From contig CM022668.1 of NCBI GenBank assembly GCA_012295275.1, forward strand, positions 7,464,318-7,519,317: a stretch of 55,000 bases of DNA, read 5' to 3'. This stretch comes from Chrysomallon squamiferum. Taxonomy: Eukaryota; Mollusca; Gastropoda; Neomphalida; Peltospiridae. Within the stretch, counting starts at the first letter, position 1. Every line of letters starts with the position of its first letter. This document shows positions 24,591 through 33,545 of this stretch, in pieces. The notes below the pieces were generated by a model. That model had not been told where the DNA came from and did no database searches. It worked only from the letters and a program-made list of their open reading frames with translations. The position numbers and the translations under genes were made by a program.

Positions 24591-26860
24591 CCTTTGTGGG
24601 AAAGTTTTAGAAGTATTTTTAGGAACAAGGGAGATAACTTACTAATCTCTGAATACATAGATTTATAGACATCAGATATTACTGGAACAAAGAAAATTCA
24701 TAACTTGATGTAAACTGAAATTTTTTTTTTTTTTTTTTTTTATTAATAAAGAAAATAATTCTCCATTAATGGAGGTAAGTTGTTTGTTTGTGTTTTTGTT
24801 TTTTGTTTTGTAGGGATATATATATATATATATCTATATGAGGGGGAAAAAACTGTTCTGAACCTGAGTTTGGTTTACTGATGTAGATAAGGGAGTGAAT
24901 AAAACTGTTTCTTGAATATCTGCTGTATTCATTTTATAATGGAATTTTGTTTTCACACTTATTATTTCTTTATTTCTTTATTTCTCTACGGTAAATAACT
25001 TTTGTTTATTTTTTGTGTTCATACATGAAGAACTTACACTTTCTTTGCTCTGTTTTATAGGTTCTTGAATAAACTGCAATAAAGAAGGAAGATAAATGGA
25101 GGTTGTTTTCTTTTTTCCATCCAGAAGTATAAATAAGGGAGATAACTGTTGACTGATGTTTTAGTGTAATTAATTAAAGTAAATAACTGTTGATTGATGT
25201 TTTTAAATTTAAAATGGGTGATTAAAGGAGATAACTGTAAATATGTAATTAAGGGAGATAACTGTATATATGTAATTAAGGGAGATAACTATTGATATAG
25301 TTTAAGTATACTTTATCAGAATTATCATATAATGGTATAACTAAGGGAGATAATTTATTGTTTTCACCAGGTATGCTTGATGTCAGTAGGGTTGATAAAT
25401 ATGGTGTATGAGCTCTTGGTATGGGTATTAGTAGGGGAGAAAACTCTTCATACACTGGTATATTTGTAACAATTTCCTGGATTTTTTCTGATATAAATAT
25501 AAAAATTTAAAAATTCAAATGATACAAAACTCACTCTCAGTCAGTTCACTAAAACCAACAGCTTTGTGTTTTACTGGAATGAACAAGGTAGATAACTTTT
25601 AAGGGAGATAATTCATTGGTGACTTGTATATTATATAGCAGAAATATAATGAGAAAAAATCTTTGTTAGTGTTTTTTTTTTTATATAATTTTCTTTTTTT
25701 AATGTAGATGTAAAAATAATGGAAATAGTTCATTGTTCACTGGTGTTAGAATGAAGAAGTATAAACAGGGAGATAACTTACTGAATGTGTTTTTATTGCA
25801 GTGTATAAATAAGCTATTTATCAGATTTTTTTCATAATAACTGTAAAGCTAAGTAAGAAAAGTGTGCTGTGTGTTTATGGTAATAAGGGATAAAAGTACT
25901 GTGTTCTTTATTGACTGTTTTTTGAATTATGAACAAATGAACAAGTCAGTAACTTACACCTCTCATATTCCCTAACAGTATACAAGTCAGGGTATGCTGC
26001 AACAGAAAAGGGAGATAACTTGATATATAATTGAGTGCCTTTAAATACATAACAGAGATGGTTCACTGAGGTTTGCAGATGTTTGACTCAGTGTTTACCA
26101 GAGATATTTCTGATATTTTGGAATAAATAAGGGAGATAATTCATTGTTTATGGGAGATATTGGTGATGTACTGGAATAAATAAAGGAAATAATTCACTTT
26201 TTACAGATGTTTTCAGTATTCTATTGTACGTAAGAACGTTAACTCATTTTTTCACTCTTGCTGTTTCCAGTATTTTAAAATATATAAGGGAGATAATATA
26301 TTTTTCTTTGAAGGTACTTCCAGTATAATAAGTAAGGATCATAACTCTCTTTTTCTACTTTCTGTATTGGCTATAGATACAGTAGATAATTCACTCTTTA
26401 ATGAGATAGTTTTCAATATAATTATATGGGCCTAGTTAGGAATATTTATAAATTATATTTGCAGTAATAATTTGATATACAGAAGATGTTTTGATCCTAA
26501 TTAGAATAAGAGAGATATCACCCTGTATGAAAATAATGCAATATAATGAGAAAGAAATAAAAGCAATAACTCACATAAAAAGGGAGATAACTCAGTGTAT
26601 ACTGGATGTGGTTCAAGTATAATTAGAATAAATAAAATGATAACTCACTACTTAATTGATATATTTTAGGTATAATTTTACTAGATGGATGTGGTTCAGG
26701 TATAATTTAAAGGTACTAGATGTATTTTAGGTATAATTATAAAAAAGGGACATGACTGACTGTTTACATTATAACCCTAACAAACAAGGGAGATAACTCT
26801 GTGTTTACATTACAGCTGTAAGAAAGAAGGGAGACAACTCACTGTTTATTGGAGGTGTTT
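24591..26860. repeat. Old minisatellite built on AAGGGAGATAACT
   Basis: This is about 2.2 kb of strongly diverged tandem repeats with units of roughly 45-65 bases. Each contains AAGGGAGATAACT or a near match, followed by a TCACTGTTTACTGGAG-like and then a TTTTCAGTATAATTGGAATAA-like segment. Clear cores are at about 24628, 25134, 25248, 25276, 25342, 25602, 25764, 26005, 26126, 26284, 26579, 26786 and 26827, all in the same orientation. The last unit runs into exon 26843-27064. On the minus strand the core reads CAGTGAGTTATCTCCCTT, which includes a splice-donor consensus. Confidence 0.8.
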
Positions 26861-27064
26861 TTGGTGTATTGGGACGGCTTCTAGGACCTGTTGAGCTGGA
26901 ACTTCGACTCTGAGTGTCTGCGTCAAACACTTCCTCTGAGATGGAGTCCTCCACGCTCCGTGAGCCCTGAGAGGACTGCGCCTGCTGGTGCAGAGGACTG
27001 AGGACCTTGTTCAGCATGTCCCCCATCACCTGGAAACTAGGGTCCACTATAAAGTCAATGAAAC
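26843..27064 (-). CDS. PDE1 exon: end of catalytic domain and Ser-rich linker
   Basis: A good acceptor (cttttttccacag) is followed by G-FIDFIVDPSFQVMGDMLNK..., matching the PDE1 segment after SQIGFIDF that closes the catalytic domain. The next 50 residues (SSQGSRSVEDS..., SSSTGPRSRPNTPKTPPIN) are a Ser/Pro-rich linker specific to this protein. The exon is 222 bases, enters and leaves in phase 1, and ends at AACA/GTGAGT. That donor, and probably the codons for the final KTPPIN, lie within the last unit of the adjoining minisatellite. This suggests that the repeat was born from, or captured, the exon end. Confidence 0.92.
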
Positions 27065-27339
27065 CTGTGGAAAAAAGTACAAAAACAAAAACATTTCAGC
27101 AATTGTCAAATGTTAATAAATATTTGTATGTTTATATACATGTTCAAAAATTATCATTCCTAGGAGATTTGATGTACTAAGAAGACTATTATATTTGTTT
27201 CTGTGAAGAAAGTAATCCTATTTTGTGTCTGTTTTGTAACTGTTTTATATCTGTTTTTGAATGTGCCAACAAAAAGACACATCCACACATTCAGTTAAAG
27301 AATTATAATAAAATGTATTAAAACTTAAAGTAATTAAAT

Positions 27340-27700
27340 GTGATTCAGTCAAAGTGTATCATTTGTTCTTGCAGATATTTAATGTTTAGTAAAATATATC
27401 AAAAATTAAAATACTGGGTTGAGGAATAAGTCATTGCCATTCATAACTGATTCAAATTTATGGCAGAGGCATCGAAAAACTTGTTGACCTTTGGGAAGAA
27501 AGGGTTATATAACAATGGAGAATACATTATTGATTAAAATACATCTTGTTATCAATTAAGCTTAAGTTTTCTTCTATGTAATGATTAAATTTAATTTAAC
27601 CACAATGACTTATTCCTCAACCCAATAATTATCTATGACTCAGTCTTCGTGTATCAGTTGCTCTCACAGATGTTAGGTATTTAGTGAAGTGTAAAGTACC
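27340..27700. repeat. Diverged tandem copies flanking a transposon insertion
   Basis: The segments at 27340-27400 and 27637-27697 are diverged copies (GATTCAGTCAAAGTGTATCA versus GACTCAGTCTTCGTGTATCA, and so on). They are separated by the mariner-like element. Removing the element leaves a period of about 83 bases, so the duplication predates the insertion. Confidence 0.6.
27414..27625. mobile_element. Mariner-like MITE (~212 bases) in a PDE1 intron
   Basis: The ends carry a perfect 21-base inverted repeat (GGGTTGAGGAATAAGTCATTG at 27416-27436 and its complement at 27603-27623). A TA dinucleotide flanks both sides (27412-27413 and 27626-27627), as expected for Tc1/mariner target duplication. 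The GGGTTG-x-x-x-A-x-AAGT pattern is the usual start of mariner termini. There is no transposase; the interior is noncoding. Confidence 0.85.
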
Positions 27701-27781
27701 TATTTGTGACTCTGCCACAAGTGTATTTTTCCTATCACAGAGAGGTGAAAATGGCAGCCCCAGTTCTTGTTCTCTATCACC
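27700..27781 (-). CDS. PDE1 catalytic exon (LGLPFSPLCDR region)
   Basis: After acceptor tttttgacag the frame reads GDREQELGLPFSPLCDRK, then NTLVAESQI. This is the highly conserved PDE1 block containing the glutamine that recognises the cyclic nucleotide (Gln of ESQIGF, family knowledge). The exon is 82 bases, enters phase 0, leaves phase 1 at ATAG/GTACTT, and joins exon 27064 to give GFIDF. No frame damage is seen. Confidence 0.95.
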
Positions 27782-27954
27782 CTGTCAAAAACAAAACAAA
27801 TAATTCACTGTTAATACAAAACACAAAACTATTCAAACAAATTATCATTCAATTAAAAATTATTAAAACATGATTATTTTCCTAAAAGTTTTTTTTATTA
27901 TTATATACAAAAGTATTAAAATAAATAATTATTTTTAGATAGATCTGCTTTTAC

Positions 27955-28550
27955 TGCTACTTTTATTATGTTTACTGCTCCTACTACTACCACTAGAACT
28001 ACTGCTACTACTTTTACTACTACTACCATAATTATTTCTACTCTACTACTATCACTAGAACTACTGCTACTACTTTTACTACTACTACCATAATTATTTC
28101 TACTCTACTACTACTACTAGTACTACTGCTACTGCTGTTACTACTACTACCATAATTATTTCTACTCTACTACTACCACTAGTACTACTGCTACTGCTGT
28201 TACTACTACTACCATAATTATTTCTACTCTACTACTACCACTAGTACTACTGCTACTGCTGTTACTACTACTACCATAATTATTTCTACTCTACTACTAC
28301 CACTAGTACTACTGCTACTACTTTTACTACTACTACCATAATTATTTCTACTCTACTACTACTACTACTAGTACTACTGCTACTGCTGTTACTACTACTA
28401 CCATAATTATTTCTACTTTACTACAACCAGTGCTACTGATGCTACTACTACTACTGTTATTACTACTACTACTATGTACTACTACTACTGCTGTTACTAC
28501 TACTACCATAATTTTACTGTACTACTATACCACTCACTGCTACTGCTGTT
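27955..28550. repeat. 62-base minisatellite in a PDE1 intron
   Basis: Seven to eight units share the segment CCATAATTATTTCTACTCTA, then CTAC/CTG-rich sequence. The CC of that segment falls at 28026, 28088, 28150, 28212, 28274, 28336 and 28401, that is every 62 bases (65 once). An incomplete copy is at 28506. Its core TACCATAATTATTT, and a nearby ACAACCAG in the 28401 unit, also occur in order in coding exon 28629-28754. Confidence 0.92.
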
Positions 28551-28628
28551 ACACACTACCAAATAAAAACAAAAGAAGAAAAACTACCAAAAGATCTCTG
28601 AAAGAGAAGATAACTCTGTTGTACTGAC

Positions 28629-28754
28629 CTGCCTGAAGATTTCCTCCAGTAACTGAGCTGTCCATCGTTTGTGGAGGTCCCAGTCTACCATAATTATTTG
28701 ACTGATACAACCAGCACAGTGCAGCACTAATGACACTGCCTTGACTTGTCAATA
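28629..28754 (-). CDS. PDE1 catalytic exon, damaged (frameshift, metal-binding Asp motif altered)
   Basis: Acceptor (ctgttgcag) and donor (GGCAG/GTCAGT) are intact. The exon starts T-ATT-GAC-AAG, completing N-IDKS after the previous exon. One base is then missing at about 28741-28742 (an A run), after which the conserved frame resumes as KAVSLVLHCA. Later it reads WDLHKRWTAQLLEEIFRQ, matching PDE1. In between, the family motif HAADISHP is replaced by HCAGCISQIIMVD: the Asp that binds the catalytic metals is absent and about two codons are added. The exon is 126 bases; 127 would keep phase. As written it would truncate the protein. A consensus error explains the single-base loss but not the altered motif. 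Confidence 0.88.
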
Positions 28755-29156
28755 CTGCAACAGACATGGAATGCTATTATAGCAACTACAGCAACAACAA
28801 TGACAATGATAACAAAAATAATAATAATAAAAATAAATTAACAATAATAAATAATAACATATATAATAATAATAATACACTAAACAAATAATAATAATAA
28901 TGATGAAAATGATAATATCAAAAACAATAGTTAAACAATAATAATTATAATAATAACAGTAACAACCACAATGATAATAACTATAGAAATAAATAAATAA
29001 ATACCAACAATAACTACTTTCTGAAAGGACTTTTTGAAGAAAAAAAACAACAATGACCAAAAATAATAATTAAAAAAAAATTTAAAATAATAAAGTAAAA
29101 TAAATAAACAAATAAATAATATATATATATCTGAATGTGTTTGTGCACATACTTAC
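28755..29156 (-). other. PDE1 intron, AAT/AAC-rich
   Basis: This contains interrupted AAT and AAC simple sequence (about 28800-29100) and a short TA run near 29120. No exon was seen. Confidence 0.7.
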
Positions 29157-29258
29157 TTCTCAGGCATACTAAGTAGATTCTTCATGTTCTTAATTTGTTG
29201 AAAGTGAAAAGACATGTCAGTGGCCAGCACCATGTCTATGACCAGTGAACGAAAGTCT
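29157..29258 (-). CDS. PDE1 catalytic exon (VLATDMS.HFQQ region)
   Basis: The acceptor tatttcacag is followed by R-DFRSLVIDMVLATDMSFH, then FQQIKNMKNLLSMPE. This corresponds to the PDE1 block with VIEMVLSTDMSGHFQQIKN, part of the helical wall of the active site. The exon is 102 bases, enters and leaves in phase 2, with donor GAGAA/GTAAGT. No disruption is visible. The Gly usually following TDMS is Phe here, a mild oddity. Confidence 0.94.
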
Positions 29259-29699
29259 CTGTGAAATACACAAATATATTACACACACACATACATATAT
29301 ATAAATTAAACATATACAAATAATATTTTATATATAAATTATTTGTTCTCAGCACTTTTAACTAGCAGCTAATATTATTATTATACAGATTTATAATTTG
29401 TTGCTATATTTTATGTAACAATTTTTCAAGTTTTGATAATGTAAAAATACAATGTGGATTAAAAGATTTTTGAACATTTTTTAAAGCACTGATGTCTTCA
29501 TTATTATTATTATTAAAATACATTCCAGATTTTACACAGATATATTAATACTATAAATATTTTTATTATTATTATATTACAACTGCCACTACTACAGATA
29601 CAATTTTTATTATTGTTATTGCATTATTATAAGAATAATTATAATAATCATTCATCATTATTTTTTTTTTTTTAAATTTATTTACATATTTATTTATTA

Positions 29700-29738
<39 letters not shown>

Positions 29739-29757
29739 TTGTTGTTGTTGTTGTTGG

Positions 29758-29791
<34 letters not shown>

Positions 29792-29797
29792 ACTTAC
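29259..29797 (-). other. PDE1 intron with (GTT)n at the donor
   Basis: A GTT/GGT microsatellite at about 29697-29792 begins immediately after the donor of exon 29798-29923; on the minus strand it reads GTAAGTAACAACAAC. The rest is AT-rich. Confidence 0.8.
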
Positions 29798-29923
29798 CGG
29801 TATTCTTCTTTACTGAGGTTAGATAAAATGCCGTATTCCTCTTCTTTCATCAGTCTGAATGCTGCACTGAGATGGTGATTTTCCAACACTGCGCGGTCGT
29901 TGTATAGAAGAGCAACATCAGAC
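29798..29923 (-). CDS. PDE1 catalytic exon (SDVALLYNDR region)
   Basis: The acceptor gtgtgtcag is followed by G-SDVALLYNDRAVLENHHLSA, then AFRLMKEEEYGILSNLSK. It matches the PDE1 sequence SDVAILYNDRSVLENHHVSAAYRLM. The ENHH histidine pair lies next to the metal site. The exon is 126 bases, enters completing GGG, and leaves in phase 2 at TACCG/GTAAGT. Intact. Confidence 0.96.
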
Positions 29924-30215
29924 CTGACACACAACAAACAACATTAGTCACCCACAGACAGCCAGACATTCTGACAGACAGACAGACATTCTGACAGACA
30001 GACCAAAATAATAGGTACAGTAGTCAAAAGGAAAATCAGATTGACAGAAAGATAGGAAGAAAGACAGATCATCAGGCAGACAGACAGACAGACAGACCTG
30101 TTATTTATATTTGAGTTGATTAGGGACATCCCATGTTGATATTTAAATTTAAACTCTCCTTGTAACTGATATTTCACTTTACATGGAAACTGCATTGAAT
30201 TTAGAATTTCAGCTC
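29924..30215 (-). other. PDE1 intron with GACA repeats
   Basis: GACA/GACATTCT simple repeats occupy about 29955-30100. The open frame across them is a repeat artefact. Confidence 0.7.
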
Positions 30216-30219
30216 ACCT

Positions 30220-30615
30220 TGTGTAGATAAATGAGTTTCATCTCACCTTGATATTTGAGACTAGACTCACATTGTATTGATTATAAAGGTTCATACTATT
30301 GATATATAAGACTAGACTAGACCCTGTATTGATTATAAAGATTCACACTATTGATATAAAAGACTAGACTCACATTGTATTGATTATAAAGATTCATACT
30401 GTTGATATAAAAGACAAGACTCACCTTGTATTGATATAAAAATTCACACAATTGATATATAAGACTAGACTCACCTTGTATTGATATAAAGATTCACACT
30501 ATTGATATATAAGACAAGACTCACACAATTGATATATAAGACTAGACTCACCCTGTATTGATATAAAGATTCACACAATTGATATATAAGACTAGACTCA
30601 CCCTGTATTGATGTG
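30220..30615. repeat. 50-base minisatellite repeating the PDE1 splice donor
   Basis: About eight units of a 50-base repeat, ordered GATATATAAGACTAGACTCA, CCYTGTATTGATATAAAG, ATTCACACAATT. Units start every 50 or so bases, with ACTAGACTCA at about 30260, 30363, 30464, 30541 and 30591. On the minus strand each unit reads ATCAATACAGG/GTGAGTCT, the same as the end of exon 30602-30702 plus its donor. Several units keep GTGAGT intact. Confidence 0.9.
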
Positions 30616-30702
30616 GAAGTTGTTAGTGGTTCCAGTGTGTTCGTAGTCATGTATCAATGCTGCCACTATAGTTGCAAACACTTCTAAGTCAGTCAACCAG
30701 TG
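30602..30702 (-). CDS. PDE1 catalytic exon with the HD metal-binding motif
   Basis: The acceptor ttttctttag is followed by HWLTDLEVFATIVAALIHDY, then EHTGTTNNFHINT. This is the core PDE signature: HD (metal ligands) followed by HTGTTN. The family version is MVFAAAIHDYEHTGTTNNFHI. The exon is 101 bases, enters phase 0, and leaves phase 2 at ACAGG/GTGAGT. The last dozen coding bases and the donor are repeated about eight times downstream. All metal-site residues expected in this exon are present. Confidence 0.97.
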
Positions 30703-31329
30703 CTAAAGAAAAAAATCATTATCCTTTTGATGTCATTGGCAAGATAAATTGACATATAATGTCCTTGTTTAGTTAAGCCCTAATATAATTTCCCCCCAAA
30801 TATCTGACACTGGGAAATATATGTTGTGCCAAAAATTGGCAGTCAAGGGGTTAAACTAACAGTTAGAATATCCTGATACAAAAAGAAATGAAAGAGATGT
30901 AATGAACCTCACAGTACATACCATATTTTAATTACTGGACTTCAGGTATAAATGTAATACATTTTTATTAATACAGTTTTAATCAGTTTTGTCAAAAGAT
31001 TTTCTTTTTAAATCAAATTATTTTTGTTAATAAATAATATAATAATTCTGATGATATATAGGTAAACATGAGTAAAACTCCAATGAAGCTGTAACTTAAA
31101 AACTATAACTAAAATGTTGTATTCATCATTAAAGTGTGATATCTTAAAATGGCAACTTAAAGTAATAATATTTAATCATAATCTCATAATTTAAAGGAAA
31201 CCATAATTATAAGTATGTTAATATGTAGATAACCATAAGTAAAAGGTGATAACAAAAAGGTAACCATATATAAACAGCGATAAAGTATATATAATATAAA
31301 CAAAAGGTAATATTTCATATATAAACATA
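30703..31329 (-). other. PDE1 intron, including a second TTAACCC-type palindromic segment
   Basis: Positions 30767-30857 resemble the MITE-like element at 4600-4684, ending GGCAGTCAAGGGGTTAAA with a looser inverted left end. From about 31070 to 31330 the sequence is a decayed extension of the 31-base minisatellite next to it. Confidence 0.45.
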
Positions 31330-31716
31330 AATGTAAAAAATTATAACTTACAGTTAAACATTATTAAAAATTAATAACATATCAGTAAACATAATTAAAA
31401 ACTGATAACTTACAGACAAACATAATCGAAAATTTATATCTTACAGTCAGATATTAAAAACTGATATCTTACAAGCAAACATTATTAAAAACTGATAACT
31501 TACAGGCAAATATTATTAAAAACTGATATGTTACAGATAAACATTACTAAAAACTGATAAATTACAGATAAACATTATTAAAAACTGGTAACTTCCAGGT
31601 AAATATTATTAAAAACTGATAACTTACAGATAAACATTATTACAAATTGATAATGTACAAGTAAATATTATTAAAAACTGATATCTTACAGGCAAACATT
31701 ATTAAAAACTTACAGC
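31330..31716. repeat. ~31-base minisatellite repeating the PDE1 splice donor
   Basis: About thirteen units are ordered AAACTGATAACTTACAG, then RYAAACATTATTAA. On the minus strand each reads CTGTAAGTTATCAGTTTTTAAT, and the true donor of exon 31714-31970 is CT/GTAAGTTTTTAATAATG. Most units keep GTAAGT or GTAAG; a few have GGAAGT, GTACAT or GTAAC. Confidence 0.9.
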
Positions 31717-31970
31717 CAGCTTGCTCTGTGAGAGGACAAAGTGAACCGTCTGAGCAATGTCGGCCCCATGACAGAGGTTGTGGTAGGGGTTCTTGTATTT
31801 ACTGTATCCTGTCTCTATGGCGAAGAGGAAACTCTCCAGCACAGTGGAGTTGATTTTGAACTTGGTAATGATTCCGTACTTTTGCAAGAGTTCGTAGCCG
31901 ACAAACTTTAAGCGTGCCCATCAGAAGCTTCGTTCACAGAGAAAACATCGAAGGACCAGTCATCGAGATT
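31714..31970 (-). CDS. PDE1 catalytic exon with YHN..H motif, frameshifted
   Basis: The acceptor ctgtttcag is followed by NLDDWSFDVFSVNEASDGHA, matching PDE1 VDKWSFDVFALNEASGEHS. One base is missing at 31910-31911, where TT stands in place of an expected three-T run, giving an immediate TAA. The conserved frame then resumes as LKFVGYELLQKYGIITKF and continues to YSKYKNPYHNLCHGADIAQT and VHFVLSQSKLA. YHN and the following H are the catalytic and metal-binding residues of the PDE family. Length is 257 bases where 258 would keep phase 0 to 0. The loss in a homopolymer and intact splice sites favour a sequencing or assembly error, but a real lesion cannot be excluded. The donor GGCT/GTAAGT is copied in the adjacent array. 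Confidence 0.93.
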
Positions 31971-32694
31971 CTGAAACAGAGTTTATATGTCACAGTGTTG
32001 TGTGGAATGTTTGTTTGTGTGAGATAGTGTTAATGTAAGTCACTGTTATTTGGAAAAAATAAAAAAATTTGTGATGTTTTTTGTTGTTTAGTTGGTGTAT
32101 TCGTGTGAGATGGTATTAATGTATGTGTGTGTGTTAGTTGTTTTGATGTTGTGTTTAAGTATTGATTTGTTTGTTTTTGTTATTATTATTATATTTTATA
32201 ATTTATTTATTAATTTATTTAATTAAATTTAAATGAATGATTGTGTTTATTTAATCTTTTGTATATTTATTTATTTGTTTTTATTATTTTTATTTTATTT
32301 TATTATTTATTTATTCATTTATTTAATTAAATATAAATAAATGAATGTATTAATTTAATATTTTGTATATTTATTTACTTTATTATTTATTTATTTACTT
32401 TATTATTTATATATTTACTTTATTATTTATTTATATATTTAGTCATTTAGTCATTTATTTTATGAATTTATTTGTTTATTCATTCATTCAGTCATCATTT
32501 TTGTTTATGCATCTCTGTGTATAATGCATAATGTTTATACATGTTTATACAAATGTACTTATGTTTGAACATTTCTAAAATATCTGGTGAAAGGAATTAA
32601 TGAAAAAAAAAGATTTGCTGCTTTTTAACAGTATTAAAAACAAAAATTAACACCCATACACACACACAGACACACTCACATACACAGACACACA

Positions 32695-32733
<39 letters not shown>

Positions 32734-32736
32734 ACA

Positions 32737-32782
<46 letters not shown>

Positions 32783-32787
32783 CTTAC
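31971..32787 (-). other. PDE1 intron with TTTA and CA microsatellites
   Basis: TTTA/TTAT simple sequence fills about 32165-32480, including a roughly 105-base internal duplication. A (CA)n tract at about 32640-32780 lies directly downstream of the exon 32788-32854 donor and reads GTAAGTTAGTGTGTG on the minus strand. Confidence 0.8.
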
Positions 32788-32854
32788 TTTTAATAACATT
32801 AAGACATGTGGAGGTACATGAATTCCAGCTGAACTGGACAGTCTTCGGTAGATT
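32788..32854 (-). CDS. PDE1 short exon before the catalytic domain
   Basis: The acceptor attttcag is followed by R-IYRRLSSSAGIHVPPHVLM, then LLK. It corresponds to PDE1 RMYRKTYHMVGLAYPAAVIVTLK. The exon is 67 bases, enters completing AG/A (Arg), and leaves phase 0 at AAAA/GTAAGT. No stops or gaps. Conservation is weaker than in the catalytic exons, as is usual here. Confidence 0.88.
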
Positions 32855-33362
32855 CTGAAAATGAAAATATTAACACTCTTGTAAATAATACACAGATTAT
32901 ATCCCTTTTTATTTTATATGCCCTTTGATTTTGTTTCCATAACTTAATTAAATTAAACTAGGTAAATTATTTTCATTATGTAACATACTGCCATGTTTAT
33001 AACATCAATATTGCAAAAATATCAATAGTGAAGGTGTTTGAAAGTTGTTTCCCCTACTCTAAGAAAGCCATAAAATAAAGAAATATTTTCATTAAAATAA
33101 TATCATTGTAATTTATAATTTTAAATCCTGTTCCACATTTCATTTAATAATGTTTAATATTTACTTACTAAAACAACCTTAAACTAATGAGAAATATTTT
33201 CACTTTATTTTTTGCTCCTTTTTTTTCACTTCTTACAGACAACATAAAATAATATACCTCAAATATCAAAATGTTAATTCATATTATTCATTATTATTAC
33301 ATTATTCAATTTTATTTTCTTACATAAAAGAGTTCCATTTTAAATTATCTCCCTTTACTGAC
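32855..33362 (-). other. PDE1 intron, no notable content
   Basis: AT-rich sequence. One copy of the dispersed motif (AAAGGGAGATAATT on the minus strand) sits about 6 bases after the donor of exon 33363-33545. Confidence 0.7.
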
Positions 33363-33545
33363 CTGTCTACCATTATTCCAGCACGTATTGCATGAGCAAC
33401 ACTTCTAAACTTGGGTTTGTCATCTCCCTTCCGTTTCATGTTGCTCATTGACCTTGTAAAGGTCAAGGCCAACCAGTCTCTGACCTCACTGGGGACTGCA
33501 TCTGGTTCCACTTCGCTCAGTTCATCATCTTCATCACACAGACGC
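33363..33545 (-). CDS. PDE1 exon: VPSEVRDWLA block upstream of the catalytic domain
   Basis: The acceptor ttgttgttgtag is followed by RLCDEDDELSEVEPDAVPSE, then VRDWLALTFTRSM. It continues KRKGDDKPKFRSVAHAIRAG to IMVD. It matches PDE1 DTEDELSDIQTDSVPSEVRDWLASTFTRKM and KPKFRSIVHAVQAG, which separates this family from other PDEs. The exon is 183 bases, enters needing two bases, and leaves phase 2 at ACAG/GTCAGT. The frame is open to the acceptor, so the true start lies upstream. In vertebrate PDE1 a calmodulin-binding segment precedes this block; I could not find its exon. Confidence 0.96.
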
